64,000 nucleotides of DNA from Cyanobacteria bacterium FACHB-471 (lineage in GTDB: Bacteria > Cyanobacteriota > Cyanobacteriia > Elainellales > Elainellaceae), in the NCBI GenBank assembly GCA_014695345.1, contig JACJOC010000086.1, forward strand, positions 1 to 64,000, in the 5' to 3' direction. The notes below the pieces were generated by a model, which ran no database searches, had not been told where the DNA came from, and saw only the letters and a program-made list of their open reading frames with translations. Positions 15,751 to 24,652 of the stretch are shown in pieces. Each line of letters begins with the position of its first letter. Position 1 is the first letter of the stretch. A program made the translations under genes and the position numbers.

Positions 15751-17820
15751 ATGACAGATTGGTCTTTTTCTCAGCGTCCATCTATCCCAGTTCGGGTGCT
15801 GCAAGCGATTAACAAAGAGCGCGTGCCATTTCTGCTCACGCTGACCCTGCTCTTGGGAGTGGGAACCGTGCTAACGCGCCTGCCTGAACGAGTTTATGAG
15901 TCAAAGTCTACGCTGCTCATTCAGGCTCCGGCGACGAGTACCCGGTTAATTAGTCCAGGAGAGCAGCCTACGATGGTAGGCGAACTAGATGCCGTGGGCG
16001 ATCGCGTCAGTCCAGTCAACAACCAGGTGGCGCTGCTAAAGTCTCGCCCGGTGTACGACCTGGCTTTAGAACGGTTGAACTTGACTTCCTCGGATGCGCC
16101 CTATGGCAATCTCCAGGTAAAAGGAGTGGAGGGAACTGACCTGGTCGAGGTGTCTTACCAGTCAGACTCGCCGGAACTCGCTGCCGACGTGGTGAAAGCT
16201 GTGGTTGAGGTTTACATGGAGCAAAACCTCAGCGCCAACCGGGAACAAGGTTCTCAAGCCCGCCAGTTTATCCAAAGTCAGCTAGACAGCTTACAAGGTG
16301 AGCTAGCCCAAGCCCGCGATCGCCTGGAGAATTTTCAAACCAGTAGCGGATTCCTTGGCACAACGGTTGAGACGGATGCGATCACAGAATCGCTCAGCGA
16401 ATTTGCCAGTCAGGTCGCCGCAGCACGGGCAGAGCTTTCTGCAACGGAGCAAAGAATTGCCCAAATGAGAACTCAGCTTTCGGGCGATCCGTTGACGACG
16501 CTGAATGCAGCCGGGGTGAGCCAAGATCCGGCTTACCAGGAATTGCAATCGCAGTTGGTTGAGGCGCAGGGGCAACTGGCTGACTACGAGAATCGGTTCA
16601 CCGAGAATGACCCCTATGTGGTCAGCGCCAGGGAAAGACGCGATCGCATTCAAGCCTTGATGAACCAGCGGTCAGAACAGTTATTAGGACAACAGACGCC
16701 TCAGCAGCCCGTTGACCCAATTCGCCAACGCTTGGTCGAGCAGTGGTTTACGCTTCAGGCAGAGCGATCGGCTCAGGCGGCACGATTGGCTCAACTAACT
16801 CAGCAATATAACCAGCTTCAGGCGCGTTCTCGCCAGTTACCGGAGCTGATTAAACAGCAGTCGCAGCTTCAGCTTGATGCAGAACTAGCAGAACAGGAAT
16901 ATCGCACCTTTGAGCAGCAATACACCGCGACTCGAATTGCCGAACAGCAAGAAGTCAGCAACGTGCGCGTGGTCGAGCCTGCTGCCGTGAACAACAACCC
17001 GATCGCCCCCAATGACAAACTGCTGCTAGCGCTGGTGGTAGTCGTGAGTACGGCGATCGCCCTAGCGCTGGTTTGGCTGTTGCGATCGCGCAGCGATTCC
17101 CTAGAGGAAACCCGGGATCTGAAGCAAATTTTGCCGCTACCGATTTTGGCAACCATTCCTCGACGTGGCAATGGCAGATTGAACCATGAGGAATCGCTAG
17201 ACCACCAGCCACTCTCACATAGCTATCGCTTGTTGCAAGCTCACATGCGAATGCTGCCGCAGCAGGTACGGGCGATCGCCATCTGTAGCTGGGCACCGCA
17301 GGAAGGGCGATCGTCGGTAGCACACAACCTGGCGCTGGTCGAGGCAAAGTCGGGTCATCGAGTTCTACTGGTTGATGCTCATCGTCGGCCCAGTCCTGCT
17401 TATGCTCCATTGCTAGCTGCGAGGGCCAATGACACAAACGGCTCTCCTTCCTGGCAAAGCACTGTGCAAAAGGTGCTGCCTGGGTTTGATGTGCTGCCTC
17501 AAGTTACTGCCAGCCTGACGACCAACTATCGAGACTGGCTGGTACTGCTGGATCAGGCACGGGAGCGCTATGACCTGGTGATTTTAGACTGTCCGCCTGC
17601 TTGCCAAAATGCCGATGCCGCATTGCTTGCCTCCCTTTCAGATGGCGTACTGTGGGTGGTTTACCCCGATCTGCTAGGTCGTCAAGGCGTGGAAGCCGCA
17701 GCGGAAACCCTGCAAACCTGGAGTACTCGCCTGTTGGGTCAAGTGGTGATTGGGGTAGAAGAACCCTTGCCTACCGCCATGTCCGACTCCAGCCGCTATT
17801 TGGTTGGCAGCGAAGTTTGA
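15751..17820 (+). CDS. Wzz/BY-kinase-like polysaccharide co-polymerase with degenerate P-loop
   Basis: The protein is about 690 residues. Transmembrane helix 1 lies at about residues 29-47. A periplasmic coiled-coil region with Wzz-type features (NQVALLKSRPVYDLALERLN) follows, then helix 2 at about 425-445. The cytoplasmic C-terminal domain is homologous to bacterial tyrosine kinases of chain-length control systems. The Walker A position reads PQEGRSS (about 516-522), with Arg520 replacing the catalytic Lys. Walker A' reads VDAHRRP with His544 in place of the second Asp. Walker B (VILDCPP, Asp613) is intact. The C-terminus lacks a tyrosine cluster. It probably controls chain length or export without kinase activity. 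The O-ligase-like gene starts 11 bases after it. Confidence 0.85.
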   Translation: MTDWSFSQRPSIPVRVLQAINKERVPFLLTLTLLLGVGTVLTRLPERVYESKSTLLIQAPATSTRLISPGEQPTMVGELDAVGDRVSPVNNQVALLKSRPVYDLALERLNLTSSDAPYGNLQVKGVEGTDLVEVSYQSDSPELAADVVKAVVEVYMEQNLSANREQGSQARQFIQSQLDSLQGELAQARDRLENFQTSSGFLGTTVETDAITESLSEFASQVAAARAELSATEQRIAQMRTQLSGDPLTTLNAAGVSQDPAYQELQSQLVEAQGQLADYENRFTENDPYVVSARERRDRIQALMNQRSEQLLGQQTPQQPVDPIRQRLVEQWFTLQAERSAQAARLAQLTQQYNQLQARSRQLPELIKQQSQLQLDAELAEQEYRTFEQQYTATRIAEQQEVSNVRVVEPAAVNNNPIAPNDKLLLALVVVVSTAIALALVWLLRSRSDSLEETRDLKQILPLPILATIPRRGNGRLNHEESLDHQPLSHSYRLLQAHMRMLPQQVRAIAICSWAPQEGRSSVAHNLALVEAKSGHRVLLVDAHRRPSPAYAPLLAARANDTNGSPSWQSTVQKVLPGFDVLPQVTASLTTNYRDWLVLLDQARERYDLVILDCPPACQNADAALLASLSDGVLWVVYPDLLGRQGVEAAAETLQTWSTRLLGQVVIGVEEPLPTAMSDSSRYLVGSEV

Positions 17821-17830
17821 GGGAGGCACG

Positions 17831-19222
17831 ATGAGGCTTAGCCCAGAAGATTTACCCTCTAAAGCGCTGCTGAGCTCTGTTGCTTCGCCGGTTTGGATAC
17901 CGCAAGCCAGGGTAGAGCGATCGCACACTGACCTCTTCGCCGAAAAGATGGTCTTCTGGACGATCGCCCTGGTGCCGCTGTGGTGGATTTTAGGAATTCA
18001 GGTATTTGTCTACCCAACGGTGGGCTGGTATTTGCTTTATCGCAGTCTTCAGCGTCCTAGTCGTGTTACCTTGCCATTTGGCTGGCAGATGTGGTGCCTG
18101 TATGCGGGCGTTTGGCTGGTGGCGATCGTCCTCAACCTGTGGACGGGTGGCGCAGAACTAGGACGCAGCGTCACCGCAACCGGGTCAATCCTGGGTGTGT
18201 GGCTGCTGACGGTAGCAGTCTGGTATGCGATGCGGCAGCTGAATGTACGCTATCGCGTCATCGTCCGAGCGATCTGCATTGTCGGTGTCTGTCAGCTTGC
18301 GGTGGTTGTGTTTGGCGAAATCTATAAACAGCTTACGGGCAGCATTCCTGAAACCCAAAGCTTACTGATCACGCTTGTACCGTCTATGCCTGCTGATATC
18401 TTCTTTGAAGCACGGCTCTATAACTACGAGCAACTAGAATGGGACGCTGAACCCGTAACGCGACTGCGATCTTTCTATTACTGGGCACCGTTGGCGGGTA
18501 CGATGAGCATCTTTGTCTGCATGGGGTCTTTAGTGGAACGCGATCGCCTGCTCCGCTGGCTCAGCATTGCCGGAGGACTCATCACCATCCTGCTAGCTGC
18601 CGGACGCGCTGCCCAGGTGGGCATCGTTCTTGCCGGATTCATTGCCATCTGGCTAGGCAGTCGCGAAGGCAGACGAGCCTTACTGTGGTGTGCTCCCGTT
18701 CTGGGAATTGCCTCGCCCATCATTCTCAGCAAGCTGTACGACTACTTCTTTAACTACCGCAGCGACTCCACCTCTGGACGATTAGCCCTCTATGAGGAAA
18801 CCTTTCAAGCATTCACTAACTCACCCTGGATTGGCTTTGGCGCACAGGGACGCTCTCAAGTGCTAGATGTACCGCTGGGGTCGCACTCCCAGCTTTATTC
18901 CACGCTTTACCAAACGGGGCTGATTGGCTGCTTTGTCCTAGCCGTTGCCTGGATTGCCATTAGCTTTTCTATCTATCGCCTGGTGCGTCAGCAGCCTAGC
19001 CTTTCCCCCACCCTCGGAGCTTGGGCTGGCTTATCCCTCGCCATGCTGACCGGGGAACTAGCCGCCGCCAGCGTCACCGTCTTTGTCTTTGCCGCTTGGC
19101 TCGGCTGCGCTTGGAACTGGGCAGATCGACAAGTGCAGCAGGTACCCTGGTCAGCCGCTACCCTGGCTGAGCCGCTGACTCCTGGGGAGAGCTTTGGGCG
19201 TTGGTGGGGGGGAAAGGGCTAG
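17831..19222 (+). CDS. O-antigen polymerase/ligase-like membrane protein (Wzy/WaaL superfamily)
   Basis: The protein is about 463 residues with roughly ten to eleven membrane helices and a large external loop. The Wzy_C region shows AGRAAQVGIVLAGFIA, a loop with WIGFGAQGRSQV, and then GSHSQLYSTLYQTGLIG, the family's His-containing helix. It likely polymerises lipid-linked repeat units at the outer face of the plasma membrane. GGGAGG lies six bases before ATG 17831, which I prefer over a start nine codons upstream that would overlap the previous gene. The glycine/tryptophan-rich end (GRWWGGKG) runs up to a C-rich repeat tract. Confidence 0.82.
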   Translation: MRLSPEDLPSKALLSSVASPVWIPQARVERSHTDLFAEKMVFWTIALVPLWWILGIQVFVYPTVGWYLLYRSLQRPSRVTLPFGWQMWCLYAGVWLVAIVLNLWTGGAELGRSVTATGSILGVWLLTVAVWYAMRQLNVRYRVIVRAICIVGVCQLAVVVFGEIYKQLTGSIPETQSLLITLVPSMPADIFFEARLYNYEQLEWDAEPVTRLRSFYYWAPLAGTMSIFVCMGSLVERDRLLRWLSIAGGLITILLAAGRAAQVGIVLAGFIAIWLGSREGRRALLWCAPVLGIASPIILSKLYDYFFNYRSDSTSGRLALYEETFQAFTNSPWIGFGAQGRSQVLDVPLGSHSQLYSTLYQTGLIGCFVLAVAWIAISFSIYRLVRQQPSLSPTLGAWAGLSLAMLTGELAAASVTVFVFAAWLGCAWNWADRQVQQVPWSAATLAEPLTPGESFGRWWGGKG

Positions 19223-19276
19223 GGTTACTCTGTTAATCCCTAACTCTATGCCGAGATAGCTCTAGTCCTAACACTT

Positions 19277-19373
19277 CCCTAGCCCCCAATTTCCAGCCCC
19301 TTACATTGAAATTTCTACACTCCCTAGCCCCTAGCCCCCAGCCCCTTCCCCCTCTAGCCCCCAGTCCCTAATT
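19277..19373. repeat. C-rich short tandem repeats
   Basis: The tract is a run of CCTAGCCCC / CCCAGCCCC / CTAGCCCCCA units, of the heptamer-like intergenic type common in cyanobacteria. It fills most of the 180-base gap between the polymerase and glycosidase genes. Confidence 0.7.
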
Positions 19374-19404
19374 CCTTTGTAATCTACCAACCGGAGAACT
19401 CTAA

Positions 19405-20418
19405 ATGATTAAACGCAGAGTAGCCCTGGGACTTTTAGGTGGAGCGATCGCTGGACTGTCGGCTCAGTGCCGTAGCAGTCAGCCGCTCGTGCAAAAATCC
19501 TTGGCGCAAACTGTTCAATCCCTTTCCCCAACAGCAGAGTTTCTCGGTCTGAATGTGGGTACAGAACTCAACTGGACAAACTGGCGCGACAAACTGCTGC
19601 CGCTTTACCAGTCCGCTGGAATCCGCTGGCTGCGGGTGTGGTACAACTGGGCGACGCTAGAATCTGTGCGCGGTCGATATGACAGCGAACTGACGCTGGA
19701 GTCTTTGCAGCTAGCCAAAAACATGGGCTTCAAAATCCTGTTTGTCGTTTGGGGAACGCCAGCCTTTGCTGGAAATGGCGAACTGAGTGCCGTACCCAAT
19801 GCCCCCGACTGGGTGCGCTACTGCAACTGGCTAAGAAGCAACATGGCAGGGCTGGTCGATGCCTGGGAAATTGGCAACGAGCCAAACCTGGACAAATATC
19901 ACCAGGGAACTCCCGCTAGCTATGTGCAACTGCTGTCGAGTGCCAATCAGGTATTGCGTCAGTCAGCCCCGGTGATCGCGGCTGGCCCCAGCGGCGCGTC
20001 CACTGAAGAATATTGGCAGGCGTTGCTCGATAGCGGGCTAGAGCAGCATTGCGATCGCGTCAACATTCACCCCTACCGCGTTCGCTCTGACGAAGTGATC
20101 GAAGTCGTCGATCGCTTCCTACGTCGCGTCAACAAACCGCTCTGGATTACCGAGTTGGGACGCTCTACGGATGATGGTGGCGAACGGCTCAAAGCAGAAT
20201 TTCTCACTAATGTCATGCCCCGTTTGTCACAACGGGCGGAGAAAGTCTTCTGGTATCGCAGCATTCAAGGTGAAGGACTGCACCCCATGAGCTACGGCTT
20301 GATTGAAGCAGATGAAGACTCCGGCAGGGTCAAAACCTTGCCTGCCTATTCTGCCTACAACCGCTACGCTCAAGCGCTGACGACTAACGCCACACAAGCA
20401 AACCTGTCACAGCCCTAA
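19405..20418 (+). CDS. Exported clan GH-A glycoside hydrolase
   Basis: The protein is 337 residues long. An N-terminal signal starts with twin arginines (IKRRVALGLLGGAIAG), so Tat or Sec export is possible. The nearby cysteine context (SAQC) is a poor lipobox. A TIM barrel of the GH39/GH5-like clan A follows: RWLRVWYNWATLE, the acid/base motif WEIGNEPN (Glu159), NIHPYR and the nucleophile motif PLWITELGRS (Glu250). It should cleave beta-glycosidic bonds outside the cytoplasm. Its position inside the polysaccharide operon suggests trimming, release or quality control of the polymer. Substrate is unknown. A good ribosome binding site, CCGGAGA, precedes the ATG. Confidence 0.82.
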   Translation: MIKRRVALGLLGGAIAGLSAQCRSSQPLVQKSLAQTVQSLSPTAEFLGLNVGTELNWTNWRDKLLPLYQSAGIRWLRVWYNWATLESVRGRYDSELTLESLQLAKNMGFKILFVVWGTPAFAGNGELSAVPNAPDWVRYCNWLRSNMAGLVDAWEIGNEPNLDKYHQGTPASYVQLLSSANQVLRQSAPVIAAGPSGASTEEYWQALLDSGLEQHCDRVNIHPYRVRSDEVIEVVDRFLRRVNKPLWITELGRSTDDGGERLKAEFLTNVMPRLSQRAEKVFWYRSIQGEGLHPMSYGLIEADEDSGRVKTLPAYSAYNRYAQALTTNATQANLSQP

Positions 20419-20582
20419 AACGACCTCCCTAGCTCTTGTCCAGCCCCGGCTTGAGCAAAGCACCCATGCCCTGTCCAGCAGCCCCAATCAGGAAAGAGTT
20501 AGGAGATGAAAGCCGATTGCAAGTTCATCAACATAACCTCATCTTTTGACACCACTTGAATCTAAAGATGTTGCGGATTTGG

Positions 20583-20610
20583 GTAAGGGCGCACCGCAGT
20601 GCGCCCTTAC
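20583..20610. terminator. Perfect 12-bp hairpin
   Basis: GTAAGGGCGCAC and GTGCGCCCTTAC pair around CGCA. It lies 165 bases after the glycosidase stop. No long T-run follows on the plus strand, so it may be a hairpin repeat rather than a strong terminator. Confidence 0.5.
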
Positions 20611-20629
20611 AACGAGGAAAAATAACCAA

Positions 20630-20839
20630 CGACCATTGCTGAATTGCTCCCAACCATTGCTGAACCATTCCCGACCATTGCCGAGCTGTTCCCGACCACT
20701 GCCGAATCATTCCCAACCCTCGCTGAATCGTTCCTGACCACTGCCGAATCGCTCCCGACCACTGCTAAGTCATTCCCAACCACTGCTAAATCGTTCCTGA
20801 CTACTGCTGAATCATTCCCCACTACAGAAAGATCATTCT
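20630..20839. repeat. 21-bp tandem repeat (minisatellite), about 9-10 units
   Basis: Nine consecutive 21-base units run from 20630 to 20818, with consensus close to CRACCACTGCYGAATCRTTCC. A tenth degenerate unit reaches about 20839. Because the unit is a multiple of three, frames stay open on both strands (heptads like PTTAESF on plus and VVGNDSA on minus). Neither frame has a ribosome binding site or flanking protein-like sequence, so I treat it as non-coding. Confidence 0.85.
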
Positions 20840-20859
20840 TGATCCCGTGTAGCAGTCCC

Positions 20860-20937
20860 GTAGGTTGGGTGGAGCGAATGCGGAACCCAACAAATCCCAG
20901 ACCCATGTTGGGTTTCGCCATGCTTCACCCAACCTAC
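20860..20937. repeat. Inverted-repeat element of the GTAGGTTGGGT family (copy 1)
   Basis: The left arm begins GTAGGTTGGGTGGAGCGA and reads through GGAACCCAAC. The right arm is its imperfect reverse complement ending TTCACCCAACCTAC, with a 12-15-base centre. A related pair in the opposite orientation lies at 51726-51817. It resembles a small non-autonomous interspersed element. Confidence 0.65.
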
Positions 20938-20997
20938 TTCTGAAACTTCCCTATTGATAGATTGAGACGACAGGTTGAGACAACGTAGGTTTCTGTA

Positions 20998-22026
20998 ATG
21001 ACAATGCCACCCGACCCATTTCCCCATCCTGTGCAGTCCCAGGCAGGTATTTCTATCCAAATGCCGATGATTTCGGTGATTGTTCCGGTCTACAACGGTG
21101 AAGTTTTGCTGCCGCTTTTACTCCAGTCACTTTCCCGGTTGGAATATCCATCAGACCGTTTGGAAATTTTGATCGTGAACAACAACTCCAGCGATCGCAC
21201 CGCCGAGATCTTGGCTGAATTCCCGTCTGCTGCTTCCTTCACTGCCCTATTTGAACCGAGTCCCGGTGCCGGAACTGCCCGCAATGCCGGAATTCGACAG
21301 GCGAAGGGAGAGTTTTTGGCTTTCACTGATGCTGATTGTGTCGTCGATTCCAACTGGCTCAAGGACTTGTTGGCTGGCTTCACCAATGCCACGATTGGCG
21401 CAGTTGCAGGCACGCTCAAACCGCACACGCTGACTCATCCAGTGGAACGCTATGAGGCACTGCGGCTCAACTGTCCGGGACATCGGGCAGTCCATGTGTT
21501 TTTGCCTACCGCTGTAACCGCCAATGTGATGTATCGGGCAGACGTGTTTGCCCAAGTCGGGACATTCTTGGAATGTACAGGCGGTGAAGAGACTGACTTG
21601 AACTGGCGAATGCAGACCCAAACACCTTACCGAATTCACTTCTTGACGGAAGGCGGACTGGTCTGGCACCGCTACCGGGCTGACCTGAAAGCATTTTGCC
21701 GCACCCAGCACTATAAGGCTCGCACGCTAATCGACCTGCACCGCCGCTGGAATTTGCACGTGCCGACTGGACGCAAGGAGCTATTTAAGGCGGCGATCGC
21801 CCTTCCCAATTTCATCCCTACTGTGATTAAACACAGCCTGAAGCAGCGCGATCGCCTCTTGCAGGAGCCGGGGCGCGTCCTCTGGGAGGGCATTTGGGAA
21901 GCGAGGCTAGATTTATTAGTACCGTGGGAGCGCTACCGGGGAATTCGGGAAGGACTGCGGCTCCAGGCACCTCCAAGTCAAGACACCTCTCAAAACATTC
22001 CTATGCAGCAACTGTCAGGAGGGTAA
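20998..22026 (+). CDS. Glycosyltransferase family 2
   Basis: The protein is 342 residues long. The GT-A core is MISVIVPVYNGEVLLPLLLQ, IVNNNSSDRTAEIL, GAGTARNAGIRQAKG and the DxD-type FTDADCVVDSNW. The acceptor-side motif is TGGEETDLNWRMQ. A C-terminal basic segment of about 80 residues may contact the membrane. It adds a sugar to a repeat unit or lipid carrier. It is closely related in layout to the GT2 gene at 28875. Its stop is four bases before the next gene's ATG, so translation is probably coupled. The preceding 580 bases hold only repeats. Confidence 0.86.
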   Translation: MTMPPDPFPHPVQSQAGISIQMPMISVIVPVYNGEVLLPLLLQSLSRLEYPSDRLEILIVNNNSSDRTAEILAEFPSAASFTALFEPSPGAGTARNAGIRQAKGEFLAFTDADCVVDSNWLKDLLAGFTNATIGAVAGTLKPHTLTHPVERYEALRLNCPGHRAVHVFLPTAVTANVMYRADVFAQVGTFLECTGGEETDLNWRMQTQTPYRIHFLTEGGLVWHRYRADLKAFCRTQHYKARTLIDLHRRWNLHVPTGRKELFKAAIALPNFIPTVIKHSLKQRDRLLQEPGRVLWEGIWEARLDLLVPWERYRGIREGLRLQAPPSQDTSQNIPMQQLSGG

Positions 22027-22030
22027 ACCG

Positions 22031-23080
22031 ATGGCACTGCCCGTCACACCTACGAAACCCGTAGCGATCGATCGGACAAATCCGAAAATTCTGCACATCG
22101 TCGGCGACAAAAAAATGGGTGGCGTGAAGTCTACCTTGGGCGGCTTAGTTAACTCTGAGCTGGCAGAACTGTTTGACTTCACCGTTTCCTCGATCGCTTC
22201 CGATCCAACACTAAGGGAAAACTGGCGATCGCAGCCCGATTTGATCGTCTGCCATCACCCGCTGCGGCTTAAGGTGTTGCCCCACTTGATCTTGATGAAA
22301 TGGCTTAACCCTCACGCCAAAGTGCTGATCCATGAACATGGCTATTCTCAAGGCTACGAAACCTATAACGTGAAGGCGATCGCCCGCTTTCATACCATGC
22401 TCAAAATCTTCTACGGGCTGGCTGACCAGGTCGCTGCTATCTCTCAGGCACAGGGGAACTGGATGCTGAAAAATCGGCTAGTTGCTGCCGAAAAGCTGAA
22501 AGTCATTACCCAATGTCCGCCGCTCCAGCGCTTCTTTGAAGTTGCACCCAAACCCGTTGGAAAATCTCTGGTTTTAGCTGCCTACGGTCGCTTCTGCGAA
22601 CACAAAGGATTCGACGTTCTGATCAAAGCGCTTCAGCAAACTTCCGATCTTCCCGTCCAGCTTAAGCTTGCTGGAGAAGGACTGCTCGAAGCCGAATTAC
22701 GCCAACTGGCAGCAGGGCTACCCAATGTGGAATTTGTTGGACGAGTAGACGATGTCCCTTACTTCCTGCAAACCTGTGATGCAGTCGTGATCCCCTCTCG
22801 CTGGGAGGCGTGGGGTAACGTTTGCCTGGAGGCAAAAGCCGCAGGCAGACCTGTAATCGCCTCAGACGTAGACGGCTTAACCGAACAGGTGCAGAACTGT
22901 GGACTATTAGTGCCGCCGGATGATCCCACCAAGTTAGCAGAGGCGATCGCCCACCTCGTTTCCCTTCCTGCGGAACAGCTTGAAACCTGGGGACGTAACG
23001 GTCGCAATGCAGTCCAGGGTAGCAACGAACGCTACCTGGCAGAGTGGAAAGCTCTCTTTCAGGAGGTGCTAGCAGGCTGA
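22031..23080 (+). CDS. Glycosyltransferase family 4
   Basis: The protein is 349 residues long with a GT-B fold. The N-terminus is ILHIVGDKKMGGVKSTLGGL and the middle motif is KVLIHEHGYSQGYE. The donor domain has AAYGRFCEHKGFDVLIKAL and the EX7E-like region SRWEAWGNVCLEAKAAGRP. AGGAGGG overlapping the end of the previous gene provides the ribosome binding site. Its TGA overlaps the flippase ATG by one base (TGATG), a translational-coupling arrangement. The sugar and acceptor cannot be deduced. Confidence 0.87.
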   Translation: MALPVTPTKPVAIDRTNPKILHIVGDKKMGGVKSTLGGLVNSELAELFDFTVSSIASDPTLRENWRSQPDLIVCHHPLRLKVLPHLILMKWLNPHAKVLIHEHGYSQGYETYNVKAIARFHTMLKIFYGLADQVAAISQAQGNWMLKNRLVAAEKLKVITQCPPLQRFFEVAPKPVGKSLVLAAYGRFCEHKGFDVLIKALQQTSDLPVQLKLAGEGLLEAELRQLAAGLPNVEFVGRVDDVPYFLQTCDAVVIPSRWEAWGNVCLEAKAAGRPVIASDVDGLTEQVQNCGLLVPPDDPTKLAEAIAHLVSLPAEQLETWGRNGRNAVQGSNERYLAEWKALFQEVLAG

Positions 23081-24615
23081 TGCGAAAAGATGCGGCTAAA
23101 ACTCCTGAACAGAATCCAAATCAGTACTTTGAAACTGAACACCTGAAAGCCAACATCAAGGGGCGATCGGTGCGAGGCGGCGCGATCACAATGGTGTCGC
23201 AAGCCTGCAAGTTTGTTTTGCAAACTGGCTCAACGGTAGTGCTGGCGCGGTTGCTGACTCCCGAGGACTACGGACTGTTTGGCATGGTTGCCGCTGTGAC
23301 GGGCTTCATTAGCCTGTTCAAGGACCTGGGTTTATCAAAGGCGACCGTGCAGCGAGAAACGATCAACCAGGCGCAGGTGAGTACGCTGTTTTGGGTGAAT
23401 GTGGGCGTGAGTTTGCTGCTGGCGTTTGTCACGGCTGCTATTGCTCCGGCGATCGCCTGGTTCTATGGTGAGCCGCGGCTGATGGGGATTACGCTGGTGT
23501 TGGCGATCGGCTACTTTTTTGGTGGGCTAGCCGTACAGCATCAGGCTTTGCTCAACCGTCAGATGCAGTTCACCGTCCTGGCGATCATCGACATTGCAGA
23601 CATGGCGGTCGGCGTTCTCGTCGGGGTCGTTGCCGCCCTGATGGGATACGGCTTGTGGGCACTGGTATTCATGCAGTTGGCAATGGGGTTTACCAACACG
23701 ATCATGAGTTGGGCTGTTTGTGGTTGGCGACCCAGTCTGCCTTCCCGCAAAGCAGGCGTTCGCTCCATGCTCGCCTTTGGCGCAAACCTGACCGGCTTCA
23801 ATGTGATCAACTACTTTGCCCGCAACGCTGACAATGTTTTGATTGGTCGCTTTTGGGGAGCACAACAGCTTGGACTCTACACCAAGGCATACCAGCTCTT
23901 GCTGATGCCGCTCTACCAGATCAACGCCCCCCTCACCCGCGTTGCCGTCCCTGCCTTGAGCCGTCTAGCCAGCACCCCCGAGCGCTACCGCCAGGCCTAC
24001 CTAAAGATCCTGGGAGCCGTCTGCATTCTCACCATGCCGCTAATTGTCTATATGATTGGCACCGCTGACTGGCTGATGACCGTCGTGTTGGGTCCGCAGT
24101 GGGTCGAAGCAGGCAAGCTGTTTGCACTGTTGGGCATCGTTGCCTGGACGCAGCCTGTTTCCAACACAACCGGATGGCTGTTTGTCACTCAAGATCGCAC
24201 TCGCAAACAGTTGCAGTGGGGTATGGTGGGCAGCACGTTGTCGATTATTGCGATCGCCGCTGGGCTGCCCTGGGGTGCAATGGGCGTAGCCGCCTCCTAC
24301 TCGATTAGCGGTTTGTTGATTCGCACGCCGCTGCTATTCTGGTTTGTCGGTCAAGAAGGCTTCGTTCGCACGGGTGACCTTTACCGCACCCTTGCCCCCT
24401 TCGCCTTCTCCGCGTTGGGAGCGTTATTGGGAATTGGCGCTCTGCGTTACTGGGTGGAAGTGCCCAGTCCTCTGTTGGGGTTAATCCTTGCAGCAGCCAT
24501 CACCGTTATCACTACCGGATCAATTTTGCTGGCAATGCCTGCTGGACGTGCTGCCGTTCGAGATTTTCGAGATTTGTTAATTCCGCTGCTTTTCAAGAAG
24601 AATAAACCGATTTAG
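23080..24615 (+). CDS. Wzx-type lipid-linked oligosaccharide flippase (MOP superfamily)
   Basis: The protein is about 511 residues with twelve to fourteen hydrophobic helices and the MOP-type start VRGGAITMVSQACKFVLQTG followed by ARLLTPEDYGLFGMVAAV. A central RNADNVLIGRFWGAQQLGLY motif is typical of the Wzx/lipopolysaccharide-exporter branch. It should flip undecaprenyl-linked repeat units to the outer leaflet for the polymerase encoded at 17831. I chose ATG 23080, which overlaps the preceding stop, with AGGAGG 13 bases upstream. An earlier in-frame start lies entirely within the previous gene. Confidence 0.87.
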   Translation: MRKDAAKTPEQNPNQYFETEHLKANIKGRSVRGGAITMVSQACKFVLQTGSTVVLARLLTPEDYGLFGMVAAVTGFISLFKDLGLSKATVQRETINQAQVSTLFWVNVGVSLLLAFVTAAIAPAIAWFYGEPRLMGITLVLAIGYFFGGLAVQHQALLNRQMQFTVLAIIDIADMAVGVLVGVVAALMGYGLWALVFMQLAMGFTNTIMSWAVCGWRPSLPSRKAGVRSMLAFGANLTGFNVINYFARNADNVLIGRFWGAQQLGLYTKAYQLLLMPLYQINAPLTRVAVPALSRLASTPERYRQAYLKILGAVCILTMPLIVYMIGTADWLMTVVLGPQWVEAGKLFALLGIVAWTQPVSNTTGWLFVTQDRTRKQLQWGMVGSTLSIIAIAAGLPWGAMGVAASYSISGLLIRTPLLFWFVGQEGFVRTGDLYRTLAPFAFSALGALLGIGALRYWVEVPSPLLGLILAAAITVITTGSILLAMPAGRAAVRDFRDLLIPLLFKKNKPI

Positions 24616-24652
24616 TTTTGGAGAATTCTGCTCAATCCACAAGGAGCCTTCG

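Noticed and set aside
20607-20943. Open frames of about 100 codons on both strands over the 21-bp repeats
   Set aside because: They stay open only because the repeat unit is a multiple of three. There is no ribosome binding site and no non-repeat protein sequence.
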